From VRUE01 sp036524775 (GTDB lineage Bacteria > Actinomycetota > Thermoleophilia > Solirubrobacterales > 70-9): a DNA stretch of 64,000 bases. Positions 51,334-60,480 of this stretch are shown in pieces. Positions within the stretch are counted from its first letter, which is position 1, and every line of letters begins with the position of its first letter. The notes beneath the pieces were generated by a model that did no database searches, was not told the DNA's origin, and saw only the letters and a program-made list of their open reading frames with translations. Made by a program: the position numbers and the translations under genes. The stretch lies in NCBI GenBank assembly GCA_036524775.1, contig DATDBO010000045.1:1-64000 (forward strand), read 5' to 3'.

Positions 51334-52974
51334 CTAGCCCTTCGCCCTCGCCTGGCGGTAGCGGCGGATCAGCACGTTGGTCGAGCTGTCGTGGGCGAGC
51401 GCCGGCTCCTCCTCGGCCTGTAGCTCGGGGACGATCCGCTTCGCCAGGGCCTTGCCTAGCTCGACCCCCCACTGGTCGAAGGAGTCGATCCCCCACACGG
51501 CTCCCTGGGTGAAGGTGCTGTGCTCATACAGGGCGACGAGGGTGCCGAGCGCGAACGGGTCGAGTCGCTCGGCGAGGATCGTGCTGGAGGGGCGGTTGCC
51601 CTCCATCACGCGGTGCGGGACGACCTCCTCCGGCGTCCCCTCGGCCCGCACCTGCTCTGGTGTTTTGCCGAAGGCGAGCGCCTCGCTCTGGGCGAAGACG
51701 TTCGAGATCAACAGGTCGTGGTGCTCGCCGAGGGGGTTGTTCGAGCGCATGAAGCCGATGAAGTCGCAGGGGACCAGCCGCGTTCCCTGGTGGAGCAATT
51801 GGTAGAAGGAATGCTGGCCGTTGGTCCCCGGCTCGCCCCAGAAGATCGCCCCGGTGTCGTACTCGACGCGGGCGCCGTCGAGCGTGACGTGCTTTCCGTT
51901 CGACTCCATCGTCAATTGCTGCAGGTAGGCGGGGAAGCGGTGCAGGTACTGGTCGTAAGGCAGGACGGCGCAGGTCTGGGCGCCGAAGAAGTCGCCGTAC
52001 CAGACCGAGAGCAGCCCCATCAGCAGCGGCAGGTTCCGCTCCGGCGGAGCCTCGCGGAAGTGCTCGTCCATCGCGTGGAAGCCGGCGAGCATCTCGGCGA
52101 AGCGGGCCGGGCCGATCGCCAGCATGGTCGAGAGGCCGATCGCCGAGTCCATCGAGTAGCGCCCGCCGACCCAGTCCCAGAAGCCGAACATGCTCTCGGT
52201 GTCGATGCCGAACTCGGCGACCCCCTCGGCGTTGGTCGAGACGGCGACGAAGTGCTTCGCCACCGCGCCCTCCTCGCCGCCCAGGCCGGCCAGCGACCAC
52301 TCGCGCGCGGTGCGAGCGTTGGTCATCGTCTCCAGCGTGGTGAAGGTCTTCGAGCAGACGACGAAGAGCGTCTCCTCGGGGTCGAGGTCGCGGGTCGACT
52401 CGGCGAAGTCGGTGCCGTCGACGTTCGAGACGAAGCGGAAGGTCAGGTCGCGGCGACTGAAGTGGCGCAGCGCCTCGTAAGCCATCGTCGGGCCGAGGTC
52501 GGAGCCGCCGATGCCGATGTTGACGACGTTGCGGATCGGCTTGCCCGTGTGTCCTGTCCACTCGCCCGAGCGCACCCGCTCGGCGAAGTCCGCCATGCGG
52601 TCGAGCGTCTCGTGCACCTGCTTGACCACGTCGACGCCGTCGACGATCAGCGAGCGCTCGCGCGGCATCCGCAGCGCGACGTGCAGCACGGCGCGATCCT
52701 CGGAGACGTTGATGTGCTCGCCGGCGAACATCGCCTCGCGGCGCTCCGCGACGCCGCGTTCGGCCGCCAGCTCACCGAGCATGATCGCCGTCTTGTCGGT
52801 TATCCGATGCTTGGAGAAGTCGAGGTGGAGGCCGGCGCCGTCGGCGACCAGCTTCTCGCCGCGCCGCGGGTCGGCATCGAAGAGCTCGCGCAGGTGGACG
52901 TCGTGCAGGTCGCGGGCGTGGCGCTGCAGCGCCAGCCAAGCGTACCCCTCGGTCAGGGGCGGGACATCGCTCAC
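51334..52974 (-). CDS. pgi: Glucose-6-phosphate isomerase
   Basis: From the GTG at 52974 546 residues. Signatures: NIGIGGSDLGPTMAYEAL, FVVCSKTFTTLET, GGRYSMDSAIGLSTM and GTNGQHSFYQLLHQG. It links glycolysis with the pentose phosphate pathway. The GTG overlaps the transaldolase stop by four bases. Confidence 0.95.
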   Translation of the reverse strand: MSDVPPLTEGYAWLALQRHARDLHDVHLRELFDADPRRGEKLVADGAGLHLDFSKHRITDKTAIMLGELAAERGVAERREAMFAGEHINVSEDRAVLHVALRMPRERSLIVDGVDVVKQVHETLDRMADFAERVRSGEWTGHTGKPIRNVVNIGIGGSDLGPTMAYEALRHFSRRDLTFRFVSNVDGTDFAESTRDLDPEETLFVVCSKTFTTLETMTNARTAREWSLAGLGGEEGAVAKHFVAVSTNAEGVAEFGIDTESMFGFWDWVGGRYSMDSAIGLSTMLAIGPARFAEMLAGFHAMDEHFREAPPERNLPLLMGLLSVWYGDFFGAQTCAVLPYDQYLHRFPAYLQQLTMESNGKHVTLDGARVEYDTGAIFWGEPGTNGQHSFYQLLHQGTRLVPCDFIGFMRSNNPLGEHHDLLISNVFAQSEALAFGKTPEQVRAEGTPEEVVPHRVMEGNRPSSTILAERLDPFALGTLVALYEHSTFTQGAVWGIDSFDQWGVELGKALAKRIVPELQAEEEPALAHDSSTNVLIRRYRQARAKG

Positions 52975-54071
52975 GCGCGCGCGCCGACCTGCGACTCGAT
53001 CGTCTGCAGCATCTCGTCCCACGACTTGGCGAAGCTCGCCTTGCCCTCCTCCTGCAGGCGCGCGGCGAGCGCGTCGACGTCGATCCCGGCCCGGGCGAAC
53101 TCGGCCAGCACCTCGTCGCAATCGCCGCCGTCGGCGGGAACCGGGTCGCCGACCTCGCCGTGGTCGGCGAAGGCGTGCAGGGTCGGCTCGGGCATCGTGT
53201 TGACCGTGAACGGCGAGGCGAAGCCCTCGATGTAGAGCACGTCGGAGGCGTCGGGGTCCTTGGTGCCGGTGCTGGCCCAGAGCAGGCGCTGCGGTCGCGC
53301 CCCCTCGTTCATCAGCCGCTGCATGCGCGGCGTGTCGAGCAGCTCGCGGTAGGCGCGGTAGGCGCGGAAGCCGATCGCCAGGCCGAGGCGGTTGTGCAGC
53401 TCGTCGGGCACCTCGCCCGTCACGGCGACGTCCCAGCGGCTCATGAAGATCGAGGCGACCGAGGCGACGTCGGCGCTGAGCCCGGCCTCGATCCGCCGTT
53501 CGATGCCGCGCAGGTAGGCGTCGGCGGCGGCGAGGTACTGCTTGTCGTCGAACAGCAGGGTGACGTTGATCGGGATGCCGGCGAAGATCGACTCCTCGAT
53601 TGCCCTGCGGCCGGCCTCGGTGCCGGGGATCTTGATGAAGAGGTTGTCGCGCTCTGCTTTGGCGTGCAGCTCGGCCGCCTCCTCGATCGTCGCCTCGGCG
53701 TCGTCGGCGATCAGCGGCGAAACCTCCAGCGAGCAGAAGCCGTCGACGCCGGCGGTGCGCTCGTGGACCGCGGCGAAGAGATCGGTGGCGTCGCGCAGGT
53801 CGGCAAGGGCCAGCTCGAAGAAGATCCGCTCGGTGGGCGTCGCGCCGATCCCCTCCTCGGGGATCGAGCTCTCGCTGAGCTCGGCGATCTGCTGGTCGTA
53901 GGCGTCGCCGCCCGAGATCGCCTTGTCGAAGATCGTCGGGTTGGAGGTGAGGCCGGTGACCGAGAGCTCCTCGATGTAGCCGGCGAGGGTGCCGTCGCCC
54001 AGCATCGTGCGGGTGATGTTGTCGAGCCAGAGGCTCTGCCCCAGCTCGTGCAGTTTCGCGGTCGGCTTCAT
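52971..54071 (-). CDS. tal: Transaldolase
   Basis: 366 residues, the actinobacterial size. SVTGLTSNPTIFDKAI at the start and the Schiff-base Lys in DNLFIKIPGTEAGRRAIEE. Transfers dihydroxyacetone between sugar phosphates. Overlaps the transketolase stop and the pgi start by four bases each: one translationally coupled operon tkt-tal-pgi. Confidence 0.95.
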   Translation of the reverse strand: MKPTAKLHELGQSLWLDNITRTMLGDGTLAGYIEELSVTGLTSNPTIFDKAISGGDAYDQQIAELSESSIPEEGIGATPTERIFFELALADLRDATDLFAAVHERTAGVDGFCSLEVSPLIADDAEATIEEAAELHAKAERDNLFIKIPGTEAGRRAIEESIFAGIPINVTLLFDDKQYLAAADAYLRGIERRIEAGLSADVASVASIFMSRWDVAVTGEVPDELHNRLGLAIGFRAYRAYRELLDTPRMQRLMNEGARPQRLLWASTGTKDPDASDVLYIEGFASPFTVNTMPEPTLHAFADHGEVGDPVPADGGDCDEVLAEFARAGIDVDALAARLQEEGKASFAKSWDEMLQTIESQVGARA

Positions 54072-56119
54072 GAGAGCAACTCCTTTGCGGCTTCGGCCAC
54101 CCGGTCAGGGGTGAAGCCGAACTTGTCTTGGACGTCCCTCAGCGGCGCCGAGGTACCGAACGTGTGCATCCCTATCTTGACGCCGGTCGGCCCGACGTAG
54201 CGGTCCCAGCCGAGGGTCGAGGCCTCCTCGACCGAAACCCGCGCGGTCACGCTTGGCGGCAGTACCTCATCCCGATACCCGTCGTCCTGGCGCTCGAACA
54301 GCTCCCAGCAGGGCAGGCTGACGACGCGCGAGCGGATCCCCTCCTCGCTCAGCTCCTCGTGGGCGGCGAGGGCGAGCGCCACCTCGCTGCCGGTGGCGAT
54401 CAGGACGAGGTCCGGATCGCCCCCCTCGGCGTCGGCGAGCACGTAGCCGCCGCGCCACAGCCCCTCGGCCGAGGCGTACCGCTCGCGGTCGAGGACCGGC
54501 ACGCTCTGGCGGGTGAGGACGAGGGCAACGGGCTGGCGGCTGCGGTCGACCGCTACCCGCCAGGCCTCGGCGACCTCGTTGGCGTCGGCGGGGCGGATCA
54601 CGTCGAGGCCGGGGATCGCCCGCAGCGAGGCGAGCTGCTCGACCGGCTGGTGGGTCGGCCCGTCCTCGCCCAGCCCGATCGAGTCGTGGGTGAAGACGTG
54701 GACCACCGGCAGCTCCATCAGCGCCGAGAGGCGGATCGCCGGGCGAGCGTAGTCGGAGAAGGTCAGGTAGGTCGACCAGAGCGGCCGCAGCTTGCAGAGC
54801 GAGAGGCCGTTGGAGACGGCGGCCGCCTCGTGCTCGCGAATGCCGTAGTGGAGCTGGCGGCCGTCGTAGGCGCCGGGCTCGAGGTCGGCGGCGCCGTCGA
54901 GGTCGAGGCGGACCGAGGTCGAGTCGGTCAGGTCGGCGGAGCCGGCCAGCAGCCAGGGCACCCGCGCGGCGATCGCGTTCTCGACCTCGTTGGAGGCCTT
55001 GCGGGTCGCGATGCCCTTCGGGTCCGCATCGAAGCTGGGGACGTCGGCGTCCCAGCCCTCCGGCAGGGCGCGCTTCTGCATCGCCTCGATCTCGCCGGCC
55101 CGCTCGGCGTTCTCCGCGGCCAAGCCGGCCAGGCGCTCCTCCCAGGCGGCGCGCAGCTCGGCGCCGCGCCTGCCGATCCCGGCGGCGAAGTGCTCCTTGA
55201 CGCCGTCGGGAACGAGGAACTGGGCGTCCTCGGGCCAGCCGTAGGCGCGCTTGGTCTCGCGCACCTCCTCCTCGCCGAGCGGCTCGCCGTGGGCGGCGGG
55301 CGTGTCCTGCTTGTGCGGCGAGCCCCAGCCGATGTGAGAGTCGACGACGATCAGCGTCGGCCGTCCCCGCTCGGCCTTGAACTCCTCGAAGGCCCTGTCG
55401 AGCAGCTCGAGGTTGTTGGCGTCGCCGACCCGGGTCACGTTCCAGCCATAGCCCATGAAGCGCGCCGCGGCGTCGTCGTCGTAGGCAATCCGCGTCTTTC
55501 CGTCGATCGTGATGTGGTTGTTGTCGTAGATCCAGCAGAGGTTGTCGAGCTTCAGGTGACCGGCGAGCGATGCGGCCTCGTTGGAGACGCCCTCCATCAG
55601 GCAGCCGTCGCCGGCAATCGCGTAGACGTCGTAGTCGAAGAGGTCGGCGCCGTAGCGGGCGCCCTGCCACTTCGAGGCGATCGCCATGCCGACGCTGGTC
55701 GCGATCCCCTGGCCGAGCGGGCCGGTGGTCGTCTCGACGCCGGAGGTCCAGCGGTACTCGGGGTGGCCGGGAGCGCGCGAGTCGAGTTGCCGGAAGCGCT
55801 CGATGTCGTCCAGCGAGACGGAAGGGCGGCCGACGACCTCGTAGTCGGGTTCGACCGCCTGCACCTCGGTCAGGTGGAGCAGGGCGTAGAGCAGCATCGA
55901 GGCGTGCCCGGCGGAGAGGACGAAGCGGTCGCGGTTGGGCCAGATCGGGTCGGCCGGGTCGAAGCGCAGCCGGTGCTGCCAGAGCGCGTAGGCGGCCGGG
56001 GCCAGCGCCATCGGGGTCCCCGGGTGCCCCGATTCGGCCTTCTGGATCGCGTCGATCGAGAGCGTGCGGATCGTGTCGATGCAGAGCTGGTCGATGTCTC
56101 TGGGCACCGACGCCGACAC
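54068..56119 (-). CDS. tkt: Transketolase
   Basis: 683 residues. Signatures AIQKAESGHPGTPMALAP, the thiamine diphosphate motif GDGCLMEGVSNEAASLAGHLKLDNLCWIYDNNHI, DSHIGWGSPHKQ, and HDSIGLGEDGPTHQPVEQLASLRAIPG. Transfers two-carbon units. Start GTG at 56119. First gene of tkt-tal-pgi; a long inverted repeat lies directly upstream. Confidence 0.95.
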   Translation of the reverse strand: MSASVPRDIDQLCIDTIRTLSIDAIQKAESGHPGTPMALAPAAYALWQHRLRFDPADPIWPNRDRFVLSAGHASMLLYALLHLTEVQAVEPDYEVVGRPSVSLDDIERFRQLDSRAPGHPEYRWTSGVETTTGPLGQGIATSVGMAIASKWQGARYGADLFDYDVYAIAGDGCLMEGVSNEAASLAGHLKLDNLCWIYDNNHITIDGKTRIAYDDDAAARFMGYGWNVTRVGDANNLELLDRAFEEFKAERGRPTLIVVDSHIGWGSPHKQDTPAAHGEPLGEEEVRETKRAYGWPEDAQFLVPDGVKEHFAAGIGRRGAELRAAWEERLAGLAAENAERAGEIEAMQKRALPEGWDADVPSFDADPKGIATRKASNEVENAIAARVPWLLAGSADLTDSTSVRLDLDGAADLEPGAYDGRQLHYGIREHEAAAVSNGLSLCKLRPLWSTYLTFSDYARPAIRLSALMELPVVHVFTHDSIGLGEDGPTHQPVEQLASLRAIPGLDVIRPADANEVAEAWRVAVDRSRQPVALVLTRQSVPVLDRERYASAEGLWRGGYVLADAEGGDPDLVLIATGSEVALALAAHEELSEEGIRSRVVSLPCWELFERQDDGYRDEVLPPSVTARVSVEEASTLGWDRYVGPTGVKIGMHTFGTSAPLRDVQDKFGFTPDRVAEAAKELLS

Positions 56120-56140
56120 TATCGACTGAGGTGTTGCTCG

Positions 56141-56253
56141 GGACCCATCCCGGCAGGGGTTCCACTTAACTCTTTCTGAAGACAGTGAGTTGCTGTCCGC
56201 AGGCGCCGCCGCAGAAAAAGTACAAGACGTTCCACCCCTACCGGGATGGGTCC
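56141..56253 (-). repeat. Long inverted repeat between the kinase and transketolase genes
   Basis: Arms 56141-56159 and 56235-56253 are complementary over 19 bases with one difference, which is a G-U wobble in minus-strand RNA and C-A on the other strand, so minus-strand RNA is the pairing form. The 75-base interior holds GACAG/CTGTC, a smaller hairpin. One arm ends at the kinase stop codon. It may end the kinase transcript or serve as a structured leader of tkt. Confidence 0.5.
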
Positions 56254-58016
56254 TAGGGCTGAATCCGAACGACGGTGCCGTTCCCGTTGTTGGCTACCCA
56301 GACCGCTTCCCCGCCTACCGATACGGCGCCCGGTTGAGGGCCGACGCCGACGGGCGAGCCGGCAGCTTCGCCGCTGTCGATGGAGATCCGGTCGACGGCG
56401 TCGCCGGTTGCATCGGCGACCCAAACAAGGCTGGTGCCGGCGTCGATCCCGCCCGGGTGTTCGCCGACCTCGATCGGCTCGCCGTAAAGCGTCCGCGTGT
56501 CCGGTTCGACCCGGGTGACCCGTCCGGAGCGGCTATTGGCGACCCAAACGAGGCCGCCGCCGACGGTGATGCCCGCGGGGCCACGGCCAACCGGTATCGG
56601 TGCGCCGGGGGTCGCGGTCGCCGGGTCGATGCGGCGCACGTCGCCGGTAGAGGCGCTGCTGACCCAGACGGCGCCGGCGCCGAAGGCAAGGCGAAGCGGT
56701 GCGACGTGCGGCGGAATGTCGTGCTTGAACACGCGAGGACCGGACGGGTTGATCGCCGTCACCCCCCCGCCGTCGTCGTCGGTGACCCAGACCCGGCCGC
56801 CGCCGAAGACGATCGCGCCTGGGCTGCCGCCGACGTTGACCCGCGCGGTCACTCGTTCGGTCGTGGGGTCGACGCGCAGGACCTCGCCGCTGCGCGGGCT
56901 GGCCACCCAGACGGCGCCGGCGCCGGTCGTCACTCCAGCGATCCCCGTGGAGAGCCGGAGCGGCTCACCCGACAAGGCCTCGGTTGCTGGGTCAATCCGC
57001 GAGAGGGTGCCGTCGGGTGCGCTGGTTACCCAAACCGAGCCGGCGCCGACCGCCAACCGCAGGGGCGGCCGCCCGACCTCGATCGGGTCGGAGACCGAGG
57101 GATCATCTCCGCCGAGCAGCATGAATCCCAACGCGATCGCTCCTGCGACGACGGCAATCGCGGCTCCCAGCCATTGCTTTGCCCGTGGGCCGAGCCGTGG
57201 TCGCTCCGGCTGCTCGGAGAGCACTCGGGTGACCGCGGGGGTCGCGCCCTGGCGCTCGCGGGCGGCCTCGATCAGCTCGCCGGCGCTTCCGTAGCGGTCG
57301 GCCGGGTCCTTGGCGACCGCGCGCTCGATCACCGCGTCGAGGCCGCGCGGCATCTCCGGCTCGGCGTCGCCCGCGCGCCGCGCGTAGGGGACGACGCCGG
57401 TCACCGCCTCATAGAGGACGCAGCCAAGCGAGTAGACGTCGGCCGACGGACCGATCTGCTCACCGCGCCACTGCTCGGGCGACATGTATTCGGCGGTGCC
57501 GACGACGGAAGCGCCGCCGGCAGCGCCGCTTTCGCCGAGCGCCTTGGCCAGGCCGAAGTCGGTGAGGAAGGCGCGCTCTCCCTCGAGCAGGATGTTGTGC
57601 GGCTTGACGTCGCGGTGGACGATGCCGGCGGCGTGGGCGGCGTCGAGGGCGTCGGCGACCTGGGCCAGCAGGGCGATCGCCTCGCCGGCCGGCAGCGGGC
57701 CATCCGCCTCGATCCGTTTCTTCAGGTCGCCGCCGGGGACCAAGCGCATCGCGACGATCAGCTCGCCGTCCTCCTCGCGAGCGTCGAAGACCGGCACGAC
57801 GGCCGGGTGGTCGAGGCGGGCGGCGAGGCGCGACTCGCGCAGGAAGCGGCCGCGGAAGCCCTCGTCGTCGGCGAGCCGGCGGGCGATCACCTTCAGCGCC
57901 ACCGGCCGGTCGAGGGCAAGGTGGGTCGCCCGGTAGACGACCCCCATCCCGCCCCGCGCGATCAGCGCGTCGAGGCGGTAGCCGGCGAGTGTCGACCCGA
58001 TGACAGGTTCTGCCAC
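56253..58016 (-). CDS. Membrane Ser/Thr protein kinase with beta-propeller-like sensor domain
   Basis: 587 residues from the GTG at 58016. Kinase domain 1-270: LIARGGMGVVYRATH, VALKVI, GIVHRDVKPHNILL and LTDFGLAKAL. One membrane helix near 290-310 (GAAIAVVAGAIALGFML). The outer domain has six to seven repeats of about 43 residues (for example VWVTSAPDGTLSRIDPATEA, VWVASPRSGEVLRVDPTT), a YncE/NHL-type propeller. It senses an external ligand and phosphorylates targets, possibly the FHA protein or TolB-like neighbour. Confidence 0.9.
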   Translation of the reverse strand: MAEPVIGSTLAGYRLDALIARGGMGVVYRATHLALDRPVALKVIARRLADDEGFRGRFLRESRLAARLDHPAVVPVFDAREEDGELIVAMRLVPGGDLKKRIEADGPLPAGEAIALLAQVADALDAAHAAGIVHRDVKPHNILLEGERAFLTDFGLAKALGESGAAGGASVVGTAEYMSPEQWRGEQIGPSADVYSLGCVLYEAVTGVVPYARRAGDAEPEMPRGLDAVIERAVAKDPADRYGSAGELIEAARERQGATPAVTRVLSEQPERPRLGPRAKQWLGAAIAVVAGAIALGFMLLGGDDPSVSDPIEVGRPPLRLAVGAGSVWVTSAPDGTLSRIDPATEALSGEPLRLSTGIAGVTTGAGAVWVASPRSGEVLRVDPTTERVTARVNVGGSPGAIVFGGGRVWVTDDDGGGVTAINPSGPRVFKHDIPPHVAPLRLAFGAGAVWVSSASTGDVRRIDPATATPGAPIPVGRGPAGITVGGGLVWVANSRSGRVTRVEPDTRTLYGEPIEVGEHPGGIDAGTSLVWVADATGDAVDRISIDSGEAAGSPVGVGPQPGAVSVGGEAVWVANNGNGTVVRIQP

Positions 58017-58041
58017 CCGGCGGTTATATACCGCCGGGTGG
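58013..58041 (-). promoter_or_regulatory. Perfect 12-base palindrome over the kinase start codon
   Basis: CCACCCGGCGGT and its exact complement ACCGCCGGGTGG flank TATAT. Its arm includes the GTG at 58016. In the minus-strand mRNA it would form a 12-pair hairpin hiding the start codon; no purine-rich ribosome site is seen upstream. It lies between the TolB-like stop and the kinase start. It may also be an operator or the TolB-like gene's terminator. Confidence 0.6.
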
Positions 58042-58061
58042 CATCCCCTACCGGCGCCGTC

Positions 58062-59102
58062 CTAGCGGACCGGCTGCCATGCGATCACCGGACCGATGAC
58101 AGTGCCGTCTTTTTCGGAGGCCTCGAAGCCTTCCGCGAGCCGACTCTGGCGGCGCGTCTTGACGTCGATCGCGACCAGCGACTGCTGTTCTTCGACCGCG
58201 ACGAAGGCCGCGACCTGACGCCCGTTCGAGGAGAAGACGCCGTTGGTCTCGGAGTTGTCCGGCAGCTGGGCGAGCTTGCGCGCCCGGCCCGGCCCGATCC
58301 GCTTCGACCAGAGGCCCTGGTCGCGGCGGAAGAGCAGGGTGCGGCCGTCCGGCGAGACGTCTTCGACGTAGGCCGAGCCGACGCCGGCGACGAGGGCTTT
58401 GGCCCGCGTCCCGTTGGCGCGCATCGTGTAGACGTCGGCGTAGGCCGCCGCGCCTTCGGCGCTCTCGCCGCGGCTGTAGACGATGCCGCCGGAGAACCAA
58501 CGCGGCTTGAACTCGTCGACGCCGGTGTGGGTCAGGCGAGCCAGGCGAGCGCCGGACGCCCGCATCGACCAGAGGTCCTCCTTGGTGTTGGGACCGCCGC
58601 TGTCGCGGACGAAGACGATCGTGCGACCGTCCGGCGAGAAGTCGGCCCCGTGGTCGTCCTCCTCCCCGCTGGTCAGGGCGCGCAGGCCGCCGCCCAGGAC
58701 CCGCACGACGTAGAGGTCGGCCGCGGCGTCGGCCGAGGCGCGACGCTCGAGGACCACCCGCTTGCCGTCGGGCGAGACGATCGGAGCCGAGTCGTGCTCG
58801 GCGCCGCTGGTCAGGTGCCGCAGGCCGGAGCCGTCCGGCCGGACCGAGTAGACGTCGCCGCCACGGACGAAGGCGATCGTGCGACCGTCCGGCGAGAAGG
58901 CCGGTTCGGTGTCGGTCGGGTCTTCGGTCAGCTGGTTGAGCCGACCTGCCTTGACGGCGAACAGGCCGCCTTTGGCGACGCCTTCGACCGTCGTCGATTT
59001 GGAGTAGACAACAGCGCGTGGCGATGCCGCCGAGGCCGCGGACGCCGAGAGGGCGAGCGCGATCAGGGCGATTATCGGGATGAGCAGCGATCGGTGGCGC
59101 AT
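58062..59102 (-). CDS. Secreted TolB-like beta-propeller protein
   Basis: 346 residues, signal peptide then repeats of the PD40 type: FSPDGRTIAFVRGGDVYSVRPDGSGLRHLT, VSPDGKRVVLERR, FSPDGRTIVFVRDSGG, VSPDGRTLLFRRDQGLW and FSSNGRQVAAFV, six blades or so. Such proteins bind protein or cell-wall partners. Placed 45 bases upstream of the kinase gene on the same strand. Confidence 0.85.
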   Translation of the reverse strand: MRHRSLLIPIIALIALALSASAASAASPRAVVYSKSTTVEGVAKGGLFAVKAGRLNQLTEDPTDTEPAFSPDGRTIAFVRGGDVYSVRPDGSGLRHLTSGAEHDSAPIVSPDGKRVVLERRASADAAADLYVVRVLGGGLRALTSGEEDDHGADFSPDGRTIVFVRDSGGPNTKEDLWSMRASGARLARLTHTGVDEFKPRWFSGGIVYSRGESAEGAAAYADVYTMRANGTRAKALVAGVGSAYVEDVSPDGRTLLFRRDQGLWSKRIGPGRARKLAQLPDNSETNGVFSSNGRQVAAFVAVEEQQSLVAIDVKTRRQSRLAEGFEASEKDGTVIGPVIAWQPVR

Positions 59103-59217
59103 GGCATTTCCTTTCGATCTGTGGAGTACGAGACTGCGCCACCGATCCTGCGCCGGCGGGCCGTGCCGGCCAACGACAGCTGCGACGCCCGCCGGGCCAC
59201 GTCTGGCCCGGTACGGG

Positions 59218-59796
59218 TCAGCGGTCGAGGCCGAGCTCTATGACGCGCGCGGCGATCAGGCGCGGCCGCTCGCGACCGGCGTCGCCGGGCACGTCGAGCT
59301 TCGCCGCGAGCGCGTCGAGGCGCCGTTGCGCGGTGCGCTCGCTGACGTGGAGCGCCTCCGCCAGCTCCGCCCGCGTCGCCGGCCGGCCGGCGAAGGCTCC
59401 CTCGCTGCGGTAGGGCGCGACGAGCGCCGCCGCGGTCGCCCGCTCCTCCTCGCTCAGCTCGACCGACGGCTCGCTCGCCGCGACCGTCGCGCCGGCCCTG
59501 CCGGGGACCGGGTCGGAGAGTTCGAGCCTGTACTCGGCGACGGTGAGGACGTCGCCGTCGCGCAGGCGGCGCGGGCGGTCGAGCGGCTCGCCGTTGAGCG
59601 CGGTGCCGTTGCGGCTGTCGAGGTCGGTCGCCATCAGCACGCCGCCGCGGCTCTCGATCTCGAAGTGGTGCCAGGAGACGGCCTCGTCGTCGACGCAGAT
59701 GTCCGCCCCCGGGTCGCGGCCGATCGTCGTTCGCTCGCCGAGCGCGAACGAGCGCGGCGCGCCCCCCTCGCCGGTGAGCCAGATGCGTGCGTCCAT
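59218..59796 (-). CDS. FHA-domain protein with C-terminal helix-turn-helix
   Basis: From the ATG at 59796 192 residues. FHA: ERTTIGRDPGADICVDDEAVSWHHFEIE, DLDSRNGTALNG (phosphothreonine-binding Arg, Ser, His, Asn). After a linker the tail RAELAEALHVSERTAQRRLDALAAKLDV is a helix-turn-helix. It could couple kinase signalling to transcription; the kinase gene lies 1.2 kb away. Divergent from rpiA. Confidence 0.85.
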   Translation of the reverse strand: MDARIWLTGEGGAPRSFALGERTTIGRDPGADICVDDEAVSWHHFEIESRGGVLMATDLDSRNGTALNGEPLDRPRRLRDGDVLTVAEYRLELSDPVPGRAGATVAASEPSVELSEEERATAAALVAPYRSEGAFAGRPATRAELAEALHVSERTAQRRLDALAAKLDVPGDAGRERPRLIAARVIELGLDR

Positions 59797-59823
59797 CGCC
59801 GGCCGAGCATAGAGTTCGCCGCG

Positions 59824-60471
59824 GTGCCGGGGGACGACGAGAAGCGAATCGCCGCCGAGGCGGCTGCGGAGCTGGTCGAGGACGGGATGACGGTCGGCCT
59901 CGGCACCGGCTCGACCGTCGCCCTGCTGCTGCCGGCGATCGCCCGCCGCGGCCTGAGCGGCATCCGCTGCGTCGCCACCTCCGTCGCCACCGAGGAGCAG
60001 GCCCGCGAGCTGGGCATCCCGGTGGAGGAGTTCAGCGAGCTGGAGCGGCTCGACCTCGCGATCGACGGCACCGACCAGGTCACCCCGGACGGGTGGCTGA
60101 TCAAGGGCGGCGGTGCCGCCCACCAGCGCGAGAAGATCGTCGTCGCCGCGGCCGACCGCTTCGTTGTCATCGCCGACTCGAGCAAGCCGGTCGACTCGCT
60201 CGCCCCGCCCGTGCCGCTGGAGCTGTTCGCCTTTGGCCTGCGCTCGACCCTGGCCCGGCTCGGCCGGGGGGTCGAGCTGCGCGACGTCCCCCCCAGCCCC
60301 GACGGCGGGGTCATCGCCGACTACCGCGGCGAGATCGGCGACCCGGCGGCGCTCGCAGCCCGGCTCGAAGCCGACCCCGGCGTCTCCTCCCACGGCCTCT
60401 TCCCCCCGGCCATGGTCAGCGAGGTGCTGGTCGGACGAGGCGACTCGGTCGAGCGCGTGACGCTGCCCTGA
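59824..60471 (+). CDS. rpiA: Ribose-5-phosphate isomerase A
   Basis: From the GTG at 59824 215 residues. Signatures GMTVGLGTGSTVALLL, AIDGTDQVTPDGWLIKGGGAAHQREKIV and LFAFGLRSTLARLG. Interconverts ribose- and ribulose-5-phosphate. Start is inferred from family length; no clear ribosome site, possibly leaderless. Confidence 0.93.
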   Translation: MPGDDEKRIAAEAAAELVEDGMTVGLGTGSTVALLLPAIARRGLSGIRCVATSVATEEQARELGIPVEEFSELERLDLAIDGTDQVTPDGWLIKGGGAAHQREKIVVAAADRFVVIADSSKPVDSLAPPVPLELFAFGLRSTLARLGRGVELRDVPPSPDGGVIADYRGEIGDPAALAARLEADPGVSSHGLFPPAMVSEVLVGRGDSVERVTLP

Positions 60472-60480
60472 GCCCCCGTC

